From Candidatus Fermentibacterota bacterium (lineage in GTDB: Bacteria > JAFGKV01): DNA of 21,307 nt. How positions within the stretch are numbered: position 1 is the stretch's first letter; each line of letters starts with the position of its first letter. The stretch covers positions 1 to 21,307 of the forward strand of contig JAFGKV010000115.1 in assembly GCA_016928395.1 (NCBI GenBank). The letters run 5' to 3'. Made by a program: the position numbers and the translations under genes. Positions 1 through 7,725 of this stretch are shown here, piece after piece. The notes under the pieces are model-generated. The model searched no databases and had not been told where the DNA came from. It worked only from the letters and a program-made list of their open reading frames with translations.

Positions 1-14
1 CCGGCTGTCTTCCA

Positions 15-42
15 GATTCTGACTACTGGATTCTGGATACTG
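15..42. repeat. Imperfect 7-nt-period tandem repeat
   Basis: Four consecutive heptamers can be read: GATTCTG, ACTACTG, GATTCTG, GATACTG. The same period, with related words built on CTG or CAGT, recurs at 1951-1971, 21029-21091, 21209-21229 and 21286-21306. All are outside genes. Confidence 0.6.
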
Positions 43-274
43 CCCTGCGTCTCCTCACTCCTCACTTGGAAGAGACCAAAGCGAACCCGTCCATCCATCC
101 ATCGTTCCACGCATCCGTCCATCTCGATATTCTACTTGTGGAATATTCCATGGCTGGAATATCGCATTGCTCCAGACATCCCCATCGTGCATCATTACAG
201 ATCCCGGGCTGAAATGCCCGGTGCTCGTCGACACCAATGGCGAACCCGATAGCGATAGCGATGGGAGAGCATGA

Positions 275-296
275 GGGAGGGCAGAGGCGCCCTCCC
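275..296 (-). terminator. Possible weak terminator hairpin after the amidase gene
   Basis: GGGAGGGC and GCCCTCCC form a perfect 8-bp stem with a 6-nt loop, about 67 nt past the amidase stop codon. No T-run follows on the minus strand, so it is at best a weak or factor-assisted terminator, or merely a hairpin repeat. Confidence 0.25.
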
Positions 297-362
297 CTAC
301 GAATCGAACCACGGGAGACGGCTGGGAGCCACCCAACCCTGAACCCTTGCGCCTCGAACCGA

Positions 363-1676
363 CTACGGCGCCGGGATGACGTCCTGGAGGGCTGAGGCCC
401 ACATCAGAAGGCGCTCGTCGGCGCCGAAGGGGGCCACCAGTTGCAGGCCCAGAGGCAGGCCGCGGGGCCCGCGGCCTGCGGGGAGGCTCAAGGCGGGCAT
501 ACCCCCATGGGTCCACGGCAGATTCATGATGGGGTTGCCGGTGGAGGACAACCCCTCTGGCGCCTCGCCCTGGGCCGAAGGCGAGATCCAGAGGTCAACC
601 CCATGCCGAACCATGGCCTCCTCCATCTCCTCTCGCAGCGTTCGCATACCGGCTCTGGCCTCGGCCAGCTCTGCGGCGGAGACCGTCTGGCCTTCGAGGA
701 TCAAATCTCGTGTGGCCGGGCCATACAGCGAGCCATGGGAAGCGAACCATTCCCGGTGTACATGGGCGAACTCCGCGGCGACCATGCGCCGGTGACGGCG
801 GTTCACCTTGTCGATAGTCGGAAGCAGGGGCGCCTCCTCAATGGCGCACCCGGCACCGCGGAGGCGTGTCACACACTCCCGGAACCCGGCCAGGCCTTCG
901 GGATGTGCCTGGGCCAGGTAGGGCCCCGCAGGGATTCCGAGAACCGGCGGCGAGGTAGAAGGCGCCTCAGCCCGCCAGTCCGGTATGGCGGCTGCCGCGA
1001 CATGGGCCATCCCCTCCACATCCTGGGTGAAGAAACCCACCGTGTCCGCCGACGCGGAGAAGGAAACTATGCCGGTGGTACTGACGCGGCCAAGGCTGGG
1101 CTTGAACCCGACTACTCCGCAGTAGGCGGCGGGGCGTATGATGGAGCCGATGGTCTGGGTTCCCACTGCGACATGACACAGCCCCGCGGCAACCGCGGCC
1201 GCGGAGCCGCTGCTGGATCCGCCGGGAGTGTGGGACGGGTCATGGGGATTGCGGGTTGGACCGGGCTGGAAGAAGGCGAACTCCGTGGTGATGGTCTTGC
1301 CGAGCACGAATGCGCCGGCATCGCGGAGGCAACGAACGACGGCGGCCTCTTCGCCCTTGAAGAGCTCATGCGGGAGCCTCGAACCGGCCCGAGTCGGAAG
1401 GCCTTCCACGTGGAAGATGTCCTTCACGCCCACCATGACGCCGAAGAGGGGCGGCCGGGTGGTGGGGTCGGGGGACGTCTCGCGCAGACGACGGGCTTCT
1501 TCGCGCAATCGTTCCCTCCGATTCGGCTCGGGAAGGAAGGCGTGGATGCGGCGGTCGACCTTCTCGATCAGGTTGCACGCCGCCTCGATGTGGGCGACAA
1601 GGTCACTAGCGTCGCTTCGCAGGGCAACCACGTCGGACGCCAGGAGCGCAGGGTTCAGGAGAGGGTATTCAGCCAT
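363..1676 (-). CDS. Amidase signature family hydrolase
   Basis: Protein of 437 aa, probably cytosolic, that hydrolyses a C-N amide bond. The amidase-signature triad is visible: Lys85 in a GVKD motif, the cis-Ser Ser154 in GGSSSGS, and the nucleophile Ser178 in TIGSII. The 24-residue distance between the two serines fits the family, and the length is typical of stand-alone amidases (GatA, AtzE, AtzF-like). The usual DTGGSIR reads QTIGSII, a mild departure. I chose the ATG at 1676 because a GGAG lies 5 nt upstream; the GTG two codons earlier abuts it. The gene follows the CoA-transferase gene after about 310 nt of repeat-bearing DNA, so it may be the tail of the cluster or separately transcribed. 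In this context it could remove ammonia from an amide intermediate such as oxamate or a ring-opened product, but the sequence does not fix the substrate. Confidence 0.9.
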   Translation of the reverse strand: MAEYPLLNPALLASDVVALRSDASDLVAHIEAACNLIEKVDRRIHAFLPEPNRRERLREEARRLRETSPDPTTRPPLFGVMVGVKDIFHVEGLPTRAGSRLPHELFKGEEAAVVRCLRDAGAFVLGKTITTEFAFFQPGPTRNPHDPSHTPGGSSSGSAAAVAAGLCHVAVGTQTIGSIIRPAAYCGVVGFKPSLGRVSTTGIVSFSASADTVGFFTQDVEGMAHVAAAAIPDWRAEAPSTSPPVLGIPAGPYLAQAHPEGLAGFRECVTRLRGAGCAIEEAPLLPTIDKVNRRHRRMVAAEFAHVHREWFASHGSLYGPATRDLILEGQTVSAAELAEARAGMRTLREEMEEAMVRHGVDLWISPSAQGEAPEGLSSTGNPIMNLPWTHGGMPALSLPAGRGPRGLPLGLQLVAPFGADERLLMWASALQDVIPAP

Positions 1677-1725
1677 GGTCACTCCGCACGGGCGATGGAG
1701 CGTTCATGTCGCCTCCTCACCCTCT

Positions 1726-1746
1726 CCCTCTCCTGTGAGGAGAGGG
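1726..1746. repeat. Hairpin-forming CT/AG-rich repeat
   Basis: CCCTCTCCT and AGGAGAGGG form a 9-bp stem around a GTG loop, inside a longer CT-rich tract from about 1715. No T-run follows on either strand, so I do not call it a terminator. It lies 50 nt upstream of the amidase start, in the gap after the CoA-transferase gene. Confidence 0.45.
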
Positions 1747-1872
1747 GATGCTGGAACTCCGCCGGCTTCAGGACTTGTGGACAACTGAGGCCCTCCGAGG
1801 CACTTGGCGTTGCTGACAATTGCCCGAACGACACAGAATCACGACCCCGGGCATATCTGCGTCGGTAGCCTG

Positions 1873-1951
1873 CTGTTGGGTTACGATGCGCTCACCCAAC
1901 CTACATCTACTTCTGTTGGGTTACGCTGCACTGACCCAACCTACATCTACT
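1873..1951. repeat. Two tandem copies of a 40-nt palindromic repeat
   Basis: Copies at 1873-1911 and 1913-1951 have a period of 40 nt and differ at only three positions. Each contains TTGGGT and ACCCAA as inverted arms about 12-13 nt apart, followed by CCTACATCTACT. The differences fall between the arms, so both copies can still fold. GTAGGTTGGGT...CCCAACA palindromes are, from general knowledge, a common bacterial intergenic repeat type. They lie 40-120 nt past the CoA-transferase stop codon. Confidence 0.75.
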
Positions 1952-1971
1952 GATGACTGAGAACTGAGAAC
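1951..1971. repeat. Short 7-nt-period repeat
   Basis: Three heptamers (TGATGAC, TGAGAAC, TGAGAAC) directly abut the second palindromic repeat copy. The 18 nt at 1949-1966 match, with one difference and in inverted orientation, the words found at 21071-21088 and 21209-21226, some 19 kb away. Confidence 0.6.
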
Positions 1972-1972
1972 T

Positions 1973-1987
1973 CCTCGCACCGCGAGG
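1973..1987 (-). terminator. Possible weak terminator after the CoA-transferase gene
   Basis: CCTCGC and GCGAGG form a 6-bp stem with a 3-nt loop only 2 nt past the stop codon of the CoA-transferase gene. On the minus strand it is followed by a moderately T-rich tract. The stem is short, so this is a candidate only; together with the palindromic repeats it could end the main operon before the amidase gene. Confidence 0.3.
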
Positions 1988-1989
1988 CC

Positions 1990-3180
1990 TCACACCACCC
2001 CCTGGGCCCGCAGGTCGTCGATCCGGGCGTGGGGCATGCCCAGGAGTGACGACAAGACCGAGTCCGTGTGTTCGCCGACATCCGGTGCCCGGGTCAACGG
2101 GGGTTCGATCGGCACCGAGGAGAGCTTGATGGGATTGCCCGGCACCAGAACCGTTCCCGCCACGGGATCTTCCACGTCTACCAGCATGTTTCTCGCCTTG
2201 AGCTGCCGGTTCTCCACCACGCGGTCGATGGTGTTGACCGGGCCGCAGGGCACTCCCGCCGCCTCCAGAATCACAAGCCACTCAGCCACGGTCTTGACCG
2301 CAAACACGGGTTCTAGGAGGGCGATCAGATCCTCCAGCGCGTCGGTGCGGGAGGCATTGGTAGCGAAGCGCGTCTCCGCGGCCCAATCGGGCCGGCCGAT
2401 GGCCTGGCAGAGCCTAACCCAGATGCCATCATTGCCGGCTCCCACCACGAAATAGCCATCCAGGGCCTTGAAGGCCTGAAATGGCGTGATGGTCGGATGC
2501 CTGTTGCCCAGAGGCCCCGGCGGCACGCCGTCGACCTGGAACCGCGCGACGGCATTCTCCAGAATGGCCAACTGGCAATCCAGCATCGCCACGTCAACCT
2601 TCTGGCCGCGGCCCGTCTTCTCCCGCTCGTACAAAGCTCCCATGATGCCGACTGCGGTAAACAGCGAGGCGGTGATATCGCCGGTGGACATGCCGACCCG
2701 GGTCGGCGGCATGTCGGGCCAGCCGGTGATGCTCATGATGCCGCCCATGGCCTGTACCAGGATGTCGTAGGCGGGCCTCTTGGAGTCGGGGCCCGTGTGC
2801 CCAAACCCTGAGATAGCGGCATAGATGAGCCGGCTGTTGTGCTCCCGCAGCATCTCATACCCCAGGCCCAAACGTTCCATGACGCCGGGGCTGTAGTTCT
2901 CAACCAGCACATCGGACTGCATGACCAGATCCAGGAGAATCCCGCGGCCCCGCTCGGTCTTCAGGTTGAGAGTCACGCTCCGTTTGCCGCGGTTGATGGC
3001 GAAGAAGTAGAGGCTCGTCCCATTCTTGAATGGCCCGAAGGCGCGGGAGTCGTCGCCGCGCCCCGGGATCTCCACCTTAATCACGTCGGCCCCGAGATCA
3101 CTCAAGACCATGGTACAGAAGGGACCCGCCAGCACCCGGGTAAGGTCTACCACGCGGATTCCCTCAAGCGGTCTGGCCAT
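1990..3180 (-). CDS. Family III (CaiB/BaiF) CoA-transferase
   Basis: Protein of 396 aa that by family moves CoA between carboxylic acids. The N-terminus has the hallmark order of the family: PLEGIRVVDLTRVLAGP, then SDLGADVIKVE, then the KRSVTLNLK segment, and VENYSPGVMERLGLG near residue 95-107. Asp168 in STGDITAS is at the place of the catalytic aspartate that carries the acyl anhydride in formyl-CoA:oxalate CoA-transferase. Full length for the family. Its start overlaps the end of the Mo-subunit gene by 17 nt, so the two are almost certainly cotranscribed. This suggests that a product of the pathway is a carboxylate activated to a CoA thioester. Oxalate, succinate, formate and others are all possible; the family is too broad to choose from sequence. 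Confidence 0.93.
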   Translation of the reverse strand: MARPLEGIRVVDLTRVLAGPFCTMVLSDLGADVIKVEIPGRGDDSRAFGPFKNGTSLYFFAINRGKRSVTLNLKTERGRGILLDLVMQSDVLVENYSPGVMERLGLGYEMLREHNSRLIYAAISGFGHTGPDSKRPAYDILVQAMGGIMSITGWPDMPPTRVGMSTGDITASLFTAVGIMGALYEREKTGRGQKVDVAMLDCQLAILENAVARFQVDGVPPGPLGNRHPTITPFQAFKALDGYFVVGAGNDGIWVRLCQAIGRPDWAAETRFATNASRTDALEDLIALLEPVFAVKTVAEWLVILEAAGVPCGPVNTIDRVVENRQLKARNMLVDVEDPVAGTVLVPGNPIKLSSVPIEPPLTRAPDVGEHTDSVLSSLLGMPHARIDDLRAQGVV

Positions 3181-5527
3181 GTCGCGCCTCCTTTTCCATC
3201 ACCGCCAAGGCCACCTTTTCGGCCGTCAGGGGCATGGAGGTCAATCGCACACCCAAGGCATCCTCCAGCGCATTGGCCACCATGGGCGCGGCGGGAAGCA
3301 TGGGGTGTTCCCCGATACCCCGGGCGCCGAACGGCCCGTCGGGCTGGGGCACCTCCACGATAATGGGCACTATCTCATCGGGAATATCCATGGCGGTGGG
3401 GATCTTATAGTCTGTGAAGTTGGGGTTTGCCAGTCTGCCATGCTCATCGAACCGCATGTCTTCGTAGAGCACGGTGGCCAGGCCCTGCACCAGGCCGCCC
3501 TCTATCTGGGCCTTTACCATGCGGGGGTTGATGGCCTTTCCGGCGTCCAAGGCCTCAACCACCTTGCGTACCCGCATTTTGCCGGTCTGCCGGTCGACTT
3601 CCAGGGTCAATGCGGCGGCACCCACCGTGTAGTGCACATTGGGATGCCCGCCCTGGCCGGTCTCAGGGTCGGAAACCGCCGAGGCGTACTCAGGCATGAA
3701 CATGCCGCGTCCCACGATGGGACCGCCCCGGTAGGTGCCGTCTTCGGTCTGGATACCCGAGATCACGAAAGAGCGCAAGGCAAGGCAGAAATCAGGCCTC
3801 GTACGGCATTTCAGGGTCTCGTCTTCCAGGTAGAGGCTCTCCTGGGGGATGTGCAGGGCGCGCTCCGCGACGGCGAAAATCTGTTCCCGGGCATCCAGCG
3901 CGGCACGGCGCACGGCATTGCCAGTGCTCCATGTGATATGGGATGCCACGGTCTGCCATTCGTAGGGGTTGCGGTCGGTGTCGGGGGTCTCTACTCGAAT
4001 CTTGTGAGGCGGTACGGTGAGCACCTCGGCCGCGATCTGGGCCATGGCGGTGAGCACTCCCTGCCCGATCTCCATGGCTGATATCAGGATATTGATGCTG
4101 CCATCCTCATTGAACTTCAGAAAGGCGGTGGATGAAGCATTGGGCGGCATGGCAGGGGCTTTCCACAGCAGAGAAAACCCCTTGCCCACCAAGGCGGTGG
4201 AGCTGGAAGGGGGCTCCTTCTCGCCCCATTTGATCTCCTCTGCCACGCGATCGATGGCCTCAAGAAGACCGTTGGGGTTCATCGAGGCGCCATAGGCGAG
4301 AACGTCGCCCTCCCGGATGGCATTGTGCCTTCGGAAGGCGACCGGATCCATACCGATGGCGTGGGAGGCCTTGTCCACCATGCTCTCCAGCCCGAAGAGG
4401 AACTCGGAATAACCGAATCCACGGTACGGGCCGCCGGGCGGCAGATTGGTATAGATGCAGAGCGAGTCGATGACGACATGGGGAATCCTGTACGGGCCCG
4501 TGGCCGAGAGCCCCACGGCGTTCACCACGTTGGCGCCATACTCCACGTAGGCGCCGGCATCCCAGTACAGCGTATGGGACAGGGCCGTGATGGCGCCGTC
4601 TCTCTTTACCCCCATGCGCAGCTCCGACCGAAGCCCCAGGCGCTGGTACGTATTGTAGAACTCCTGCTCCCGCGACCAGCATAGCTTCACCGGCTTGCCG
4701 CGCAACTTCGTCGCCAAGGTCGCGGCCAGGATCTCCATGGTGACGCCGGCTTTGCCGCCGAATCCTCCGCCCACGTAGGGCGTGATCACGCGCACGTCAT
4801 GGTGGGTTAGCCCCAGCGGCGCCAGCGTTTCTGCGAACAGATTCCGCTGGGTATGGGGGGATTGGGATGCCGTCCACACGGTGAGCCGGCCTGACTGGTC
4901 GAAGAGGGCCACGGCCCCATGGGGTTCAATGGCGCAGTGGGCATACCGAGGCACGGTGAACACCCCGTCCACCACGACATCGGCATCGGCGAAGCCCTGG
5001 GCCGCATCTCCCCTTCGGATCTTACGCCAATGGGCGATGTTCGTACCTGCCTTGGGGAAGAACCACGGCACATGCTCGTAGTTGCCCAGCTCGGGGTGAA
5101 CCCGCACCCCGTCATCCTTGAGCGCCTCCATCTGGTCGAAGACCGCGGGCAGCGGCTCGTAGTCGACCCATACCGCGGCAGCAGCCGCCTGGGCGGCGGC
5201 AGGGCTCCGAGCCACCACCACAGCCACCTGTTCACCCACGAAGCGCACCCGGTCGGCGGCCAACACAAAGCGGTCTTTCATGTAGAGCCCGAAGTGAAGA
5301 CCGGCGAAGTCCTTACCCGTGAATACCGCCACTACCCCCGGCATCCCTTGGGCGTGGGAGGTATCGATGCCGCGAATGAGCGCATGGGCGTGGGGGCTTT
5401 CCACGACCCAGGCATAGTGCACATTCGGGCCAAACTCCACATCATCCACGAACTGGGCGGCTCCTGAGACCTTCTCCCGTCCCTCCAAGCGCTCAACGGG
5501 CGCGCCAATGAACCGATAGTCACTCAT
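3164..5527 (-). CDS. Molybdenum hydroxylase large subunit (xanthine dehydrogenase family)
   Basis: Protein of 787 aa binding the molybdopterin cofactor; with the two following-described subunits it should form a heterotrimeric hydroxylase that inserts oxygen from water into an N-heterocycle or aldehyde. Visible motifs: the N-terminal a/b hammerhead domain (about residues 15-125), GGGFGGKAG near residue 250, PYRGFGYSEF near 364, MEIGQG near 485, and GIGEHP near 736, whose Glu is the family's catalytic base. The loop near 364 is the glycine type of purine, nicotinate and similar hydroxylases, not the cysteine-bearing loop of CO dehydrogenase. Start ATG overlaps the end of the 2Fe-2S gene by 8 nt. 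Gene order FAD, 2Fe-2S, Mo is the usual CoxMSL-type order. Substrate unknown; the neighbours suggest an N-containing ring. Confidence 0.95.
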   Translation of the reverse strand: MSDYRFIGAPVERLEGREKVSGAAQFVDDVEFGPNVHYAWVVESPHAHALIRGIDTSHAQGMPGVVAVFTGKDFAGLHFGLYMKDRFVLAADRVRFVGEQVAVVVARSPAAAQAAAAAVWVDYEPLPAVFDQMEALKDDGVRVHPELGNYEHVPWFFPKAGTNIAHWRKIRRGDAAQGFADADVVVDGVFTVPRYAHCAIEPHGAVALFDQSGRLTVWTASQSPHTQRNLFAETLAPLGLTHHDVRVITPYVGGGFGGKAGVTMEILAATLATKLRGKPVKLCWSREQEFYNTYQRLGLRSELRMGVKRDGAITALSHTLYWDAGAYVEYGANVVNAVGLSATGPYRIPHVVIDSLCIYTNLPPGGPYRGFGYSEFLFGLESMVDKASHAIGMDPVAFRRHNAIREGDVLAYGASMNPNGLLEAIDRVAEEIKWGEKEPPSSSTALVGKGFSLLWKAPAMPPNASSTAFLKFNEDGSINILISAMEIGQGVLTAMAQIAAEVLTVPPHKIRVETPDTDRNPYEWQTVASHITWSTGNAVRRAALDAREQIFAVAERALHIPQESLYLEDETLKCRTRPDFCLALRSFVISGIQTEDGTYRGGPIVGRGMFMPEYASAVSDPETGQGGHPNVHYTVGAAALTLEVDRQTGKMRVRKVVEALDAGKAINPRMVKAQIEGGLVQGLATVLYEDMRFDEHGRLANPNFTDYKIPTAMDIPDEIVPIIVEVPQPDGPFGARGIGEHPMLPAAPMVANALEDALGVRLTSMPLTAEKVALAVMEKEARHGQTA

Positions 5528-5984
5528 GGCATCGCCTCCCTAGACTCTGCACCGCCTCGATGATGGGCCTGTATCCCGTGCAGCGGCAGAGGTTCCCTGC
5601 CAACGCTTCCTTGATCTGTCCCTCAGTGGGATGGGGCGTATCGCGCAGAAGCTCGGTGGCGGTCACGATCATCCCCGGGGCGCAGAAACCGCATTGAAAC
5701 GAATCGTTGGCGAGAAACGCCTCCTGGAGCGCCGTCAGACCGTCTGCGGCGATGCCTTCCAGGGTCGTGATCTCATGGCCGTCAACTTCCACGGCCAGAA
5801 TTAGGCAACTGCGTACACTACGACCATCCAGCAAGACGGTGCAGGTGCCGCAGTCTCCGCGATTGCACCCAGCCTTGGGGCTCTTGATTCCCAGGCGATC
5901 CCGCACTACGTCCAGCAGGATCTCCCACGGCTCTACCGCGATGCTGCGCCGCTCGCCATTCAGCATGAATGTGATGGTGGTCAT
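5520..5984 (-). CDS. 2Fe-2S subunit of the molybdenum hydroxylase
   Basis: Protein of 154 aa that passes electrons from the Mo centre to FAD. An N-terminal plant-type ferredoxin domain has Cys40, Cys45, Cys48 and Cys60; an all-helical second domain has Cys98, Cys101, Cys133 and Cys135 (QCGFC and CRC motifs). All eight ligands for the two clusters are present. The frame is open further upstream, but that extension overlaps the FAD-subunit gene. The ATG at 5984, giving MTTITFMLNG, matches where family members begin and lies 1 nt after the upstream stop codon. Length is normal for CoxS or XdhC-type small subunits. Confidence 0.95.
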   Translation of the reverse strand: MTTITFMLNGERRSIAVEPWEILLDVVRDRLGIKSPKAGCNRGDCGTCTVLLDGRSVRSCLILAVEVDGHEITTLEGIAADGLTALQEAFLANDSFQCGFCAPGMIVTATELLRDTPHPTEGQIKEALAGNLCRCTGYRPIIEAVQSLGRRCHE

Positions 5985-5985
5985 T

Positions 5986-6876
5986 TCAGCCTCCCAGAAG
6001 TGCCATGGCGGGCGGTTCGCCGCGCAGCCTGCGGGCGGCCTCCAGAAGCCCCCGCTCCAGCATGAGCGCGGCCATGTGCCGGCGATAGGCTTGGCTGGCA
6101 CGAATATCCGAGATGGGTGCAATCTCCCCGTCGACGGCGGCCTTGGCTCGAGTCAGGGTTTCCTCGTCGAGCTCTCGACCGGCGAGCAATTCCTCGATAG
6201 TATGTGCCCTGGCCGGGATCGGGCCCAGCGCGCAGAAGGCCACGCGGTAGGTCTTGTCTTCCAGTGCCATCACCGCGACTCCGGCCTGGGCGAGGTCCTC
6301 GCCTCGATAGCGCCCGAGTTTCACATAGCAGCCCGCATGTCGTCTCTGCGGACGGGGTACCGTGACTGAGACCACCAACTCGTCGGGACGGCGCGCCGTC
6401 TGTTTGGGGCCGGTGAACCACTGGTGAATCGAGACGTTTCTCTCGCCGCGAGCAGAGGCCAGGTGCACGTGGGCGTCGTGCACCAGCACCGCGGGGCCGC
6501 AATCCAGCGACGGTACCGCGGAGCATAGGTTTCCCGCCAGAGTCGCGCGGTTCCTGATCCCGGTCGAGGCCACGGTGGCGGCGCTCTCGGCGATCAGGGG
6601 AAACCCGTCCCGAACCTCGGGGGAGCATAGGATGTCAGAGAAGGTCACCCCCGCAGCTATTTCCAGCCGGTCATCACTCACCGCGATGCGGCGAAAACCG
6701 GCCAGATCCTTGACGTCGATCACGCACTCGGGAACGAGGCGGCCTTCCTTCAGGTGTACCACCACATCGGTTCCCCCGGCCATGATCGTGGCCCTCTCGC
6801 CGTGCAATGCCAACAGGGAAAGGACTTCCACCACGGTGGAAGGCCGGGCGTAGGAGAACTGGTGCACAATTGCCAT
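5986..6876 (-). CDS. FAD-binding subunit of the molybdenum hydroxylase
   Basis: Protein of 296 aa, the CoxM/XdhB-type subunit that carries FAD and hands electrons to the acceptor. Visible: SYARPSTVVE at the N-terminus, the AGGTDVV FAD loop near residue 36-42, and the second FAD loop ATLAGNLCSA near residue 115, where family members usually have TxGGN. The C-terminal third matches the CO dehydrogenase flavoprotein C-terminal domain in position. I start at the ATG at 6876 because AGGAG lies 8 nt upstream; the GTG three codons earlier abuts that site. It begins 25 nt after the cyclase-family gene and ends 1 nt before the 2Fe-2S gene, so it belongs to the same transcript. Confidence 0.94.
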   Translation of the reverse strand: MAIVHQFSYARPSTVVEVLSLLALHGERATIMAGGTDVVVHLKEGRLVPECVIDVKDLAGFRRIAVSDDRLEIAAGVTFSDILCSPEVRDGFPLIAESAATVASTGIRNRATLAGNLCSAVPSLDCGPAVLVHDAHVHLASARGERNVSIHQWFTGPKQTARRPDELVVSVTVPRPQRRHAGCYVKLGRYRGEDLAQAGVAVMALEDKTYRVAFCALGPIPARAHTIEELLAGRELDEETLTRAKAAVDGEIAPISDIRASQAYRRHMAALMLERGLLEAARRLRGEPPAMALLGG

Positions 6877-6901
6877 AGAATACACTCCTGTGCGGTGGCG
6901 G

Positions 6902-7723
6902 TCACTCCTCTGGAGGCGCCAAAGCGACGATACGGCACATGGAGGATTCCAGCTCCATGCCGCGCAGCGGGAACAGGCCGATCCACACCCGGCGGTTGCT
7001 CAACCGGTCGATTTCTCCCCCCAGGTTCTCGGCGTGAACCAGCCGCTTCGGGAAAAGCTTCAGGTGCATTACCTGGTAGAATTCGTCGGGGGGAAACATC
7101 TCGTCCCACGGTTTTCCATACCGCTGCAGGAGCCGTGCCTCGGCCTCGTGAAACCGTTTCGGATGCCAGTCGCGAATGATGGTGTTCATGGGATGATCGG
7201 CGCTGCCACAGTCGACGCCAATCCACTTGAACTTCATGTCCAGCGCCCAGGTGTGGAAGTCAGGACTGGGGCCGGGATGCTTCACGAAGTAGCGGATCTC
7301 GTCGGATTCCGGCCTGTCCCACGAGTAGCGGTGATAGCCGGTATTGATGATCAGGATGTCGCCCTTTTTGATATCGGCACGACCGCTGAGCAGCTCAGGG
7401 GAGTAGAGGTCGTAATCGCCGACGTGAGACGAGATGTCCACCACGACGCCCGGGCCGATCCATTCCTCCAGAGGCACCTGTCCGATGGTGCGCCCGCTGG
7501 CGTGGAAGTGAATCTCTCCGTCTATGTGAGTGCCCACGTGATTGCTGGTGGTGATGATCTGGCCGTTGGCGCCCTGCCCCATGTGGGCCCCGGCGAGACG
7601 CTTGAAGTACTGGATGCCCAGCGGCATGTAGCTGGGCCACGGGGGCGTATGCACGCTCAGCGGTTGGGTCAAATCGTAGACGGCGACCCGGTCCATGAAG
7701 GCAAGGAACTCATCGATACGCAT
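6902..7723 (-). CDS. Cyclase-family metal-dependent hydrolase (kynurenine formamidase-like)
   Basis: Protein of 273 aa of the cyclase family (PF04199), whose members include bacterial kynurenine formamidase and isatin hydrolase; they use a divalent metal to hydrolyse amide bonds, including cyclic ones. The metal-binding motif HVGTHIDGEIH is present with His62, His66, Asp68 and His72. A downstream GDILIINTGYH segment is also typical. I choose the ATG at 7723, which has AAGGAG 8 nt upstream, over a TTG two codons earlier that sits too close to that site. It begins 2 nt after the DUF1116 gene ends. Placed between a ring hydroxylase and a carbamoyltransferase-like complex, it is a good candidate for the ring-opening step. 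That role is inferred from context. Confidence 0.9.
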   Translation of the reverse strand: MRIDEFLAFMDRVAVYDLTQPLSVHTPPWPSYMPLGIQYFKRLAGAHMGQGANGQIITTSNHVGTHIDGEIHFHASGRTIGQVPLEEWIGPGVVVDISSHVGDYDLYSPELLSGRADIKKGDILIINTGYHRYSWDRPESDEIRYFVKHPGPSPDFHTWALDMKFKWIGVDCGSADHPMNTIIRDWHPKRFHEAEARLLQRYGKPWDEMFPPDEFYQVMHLKLFPKRLVHAENLGGEIDRLSNRRVWIGLFPLRGMELESSMCRIVALAPPEE

Positions 7724-7725
7724 TG

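Larger units (their letters stand above)
1..362. other. Gene-free left edge with simple repeats
   Basis: I see no convincing gene here; the open frames have no ribosome binding site or recognisable protein. The stretch holds a 7-nt-period repeat at 15-42, a CCAT-rich stretch near 90-124, a short AGCGAT repeat near 251-263, a small hairpin at 204-221 (stem CCGGGC, loop of six) and a longer one at 275-296. It lies downstream of the amidase gene and looks like untranslated, repeat-prone intergenic DNA. Confidence 0.6.

Noticed and set aside
441-1868. Long open frame on the plus strand opposite the amidase gene
   Set aside because: It is antisense to a clear amidase, has no recognisable domain or ribosome site, and its composition is that of a GC-rich shadow frame. 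Similar plus-strand frames opposite the Mo hydroxylase, cyclase and FdrA genes were dropped for the same reason.
3164-5527. Carbon monoxide dehydrogenase large subunit (CoxL)
   Set aside because: The gene order and family fit, but the active-site loop near residue 364 reads PYRGFG and lacks the cysteine loop that marks true CO dehydrogenase.
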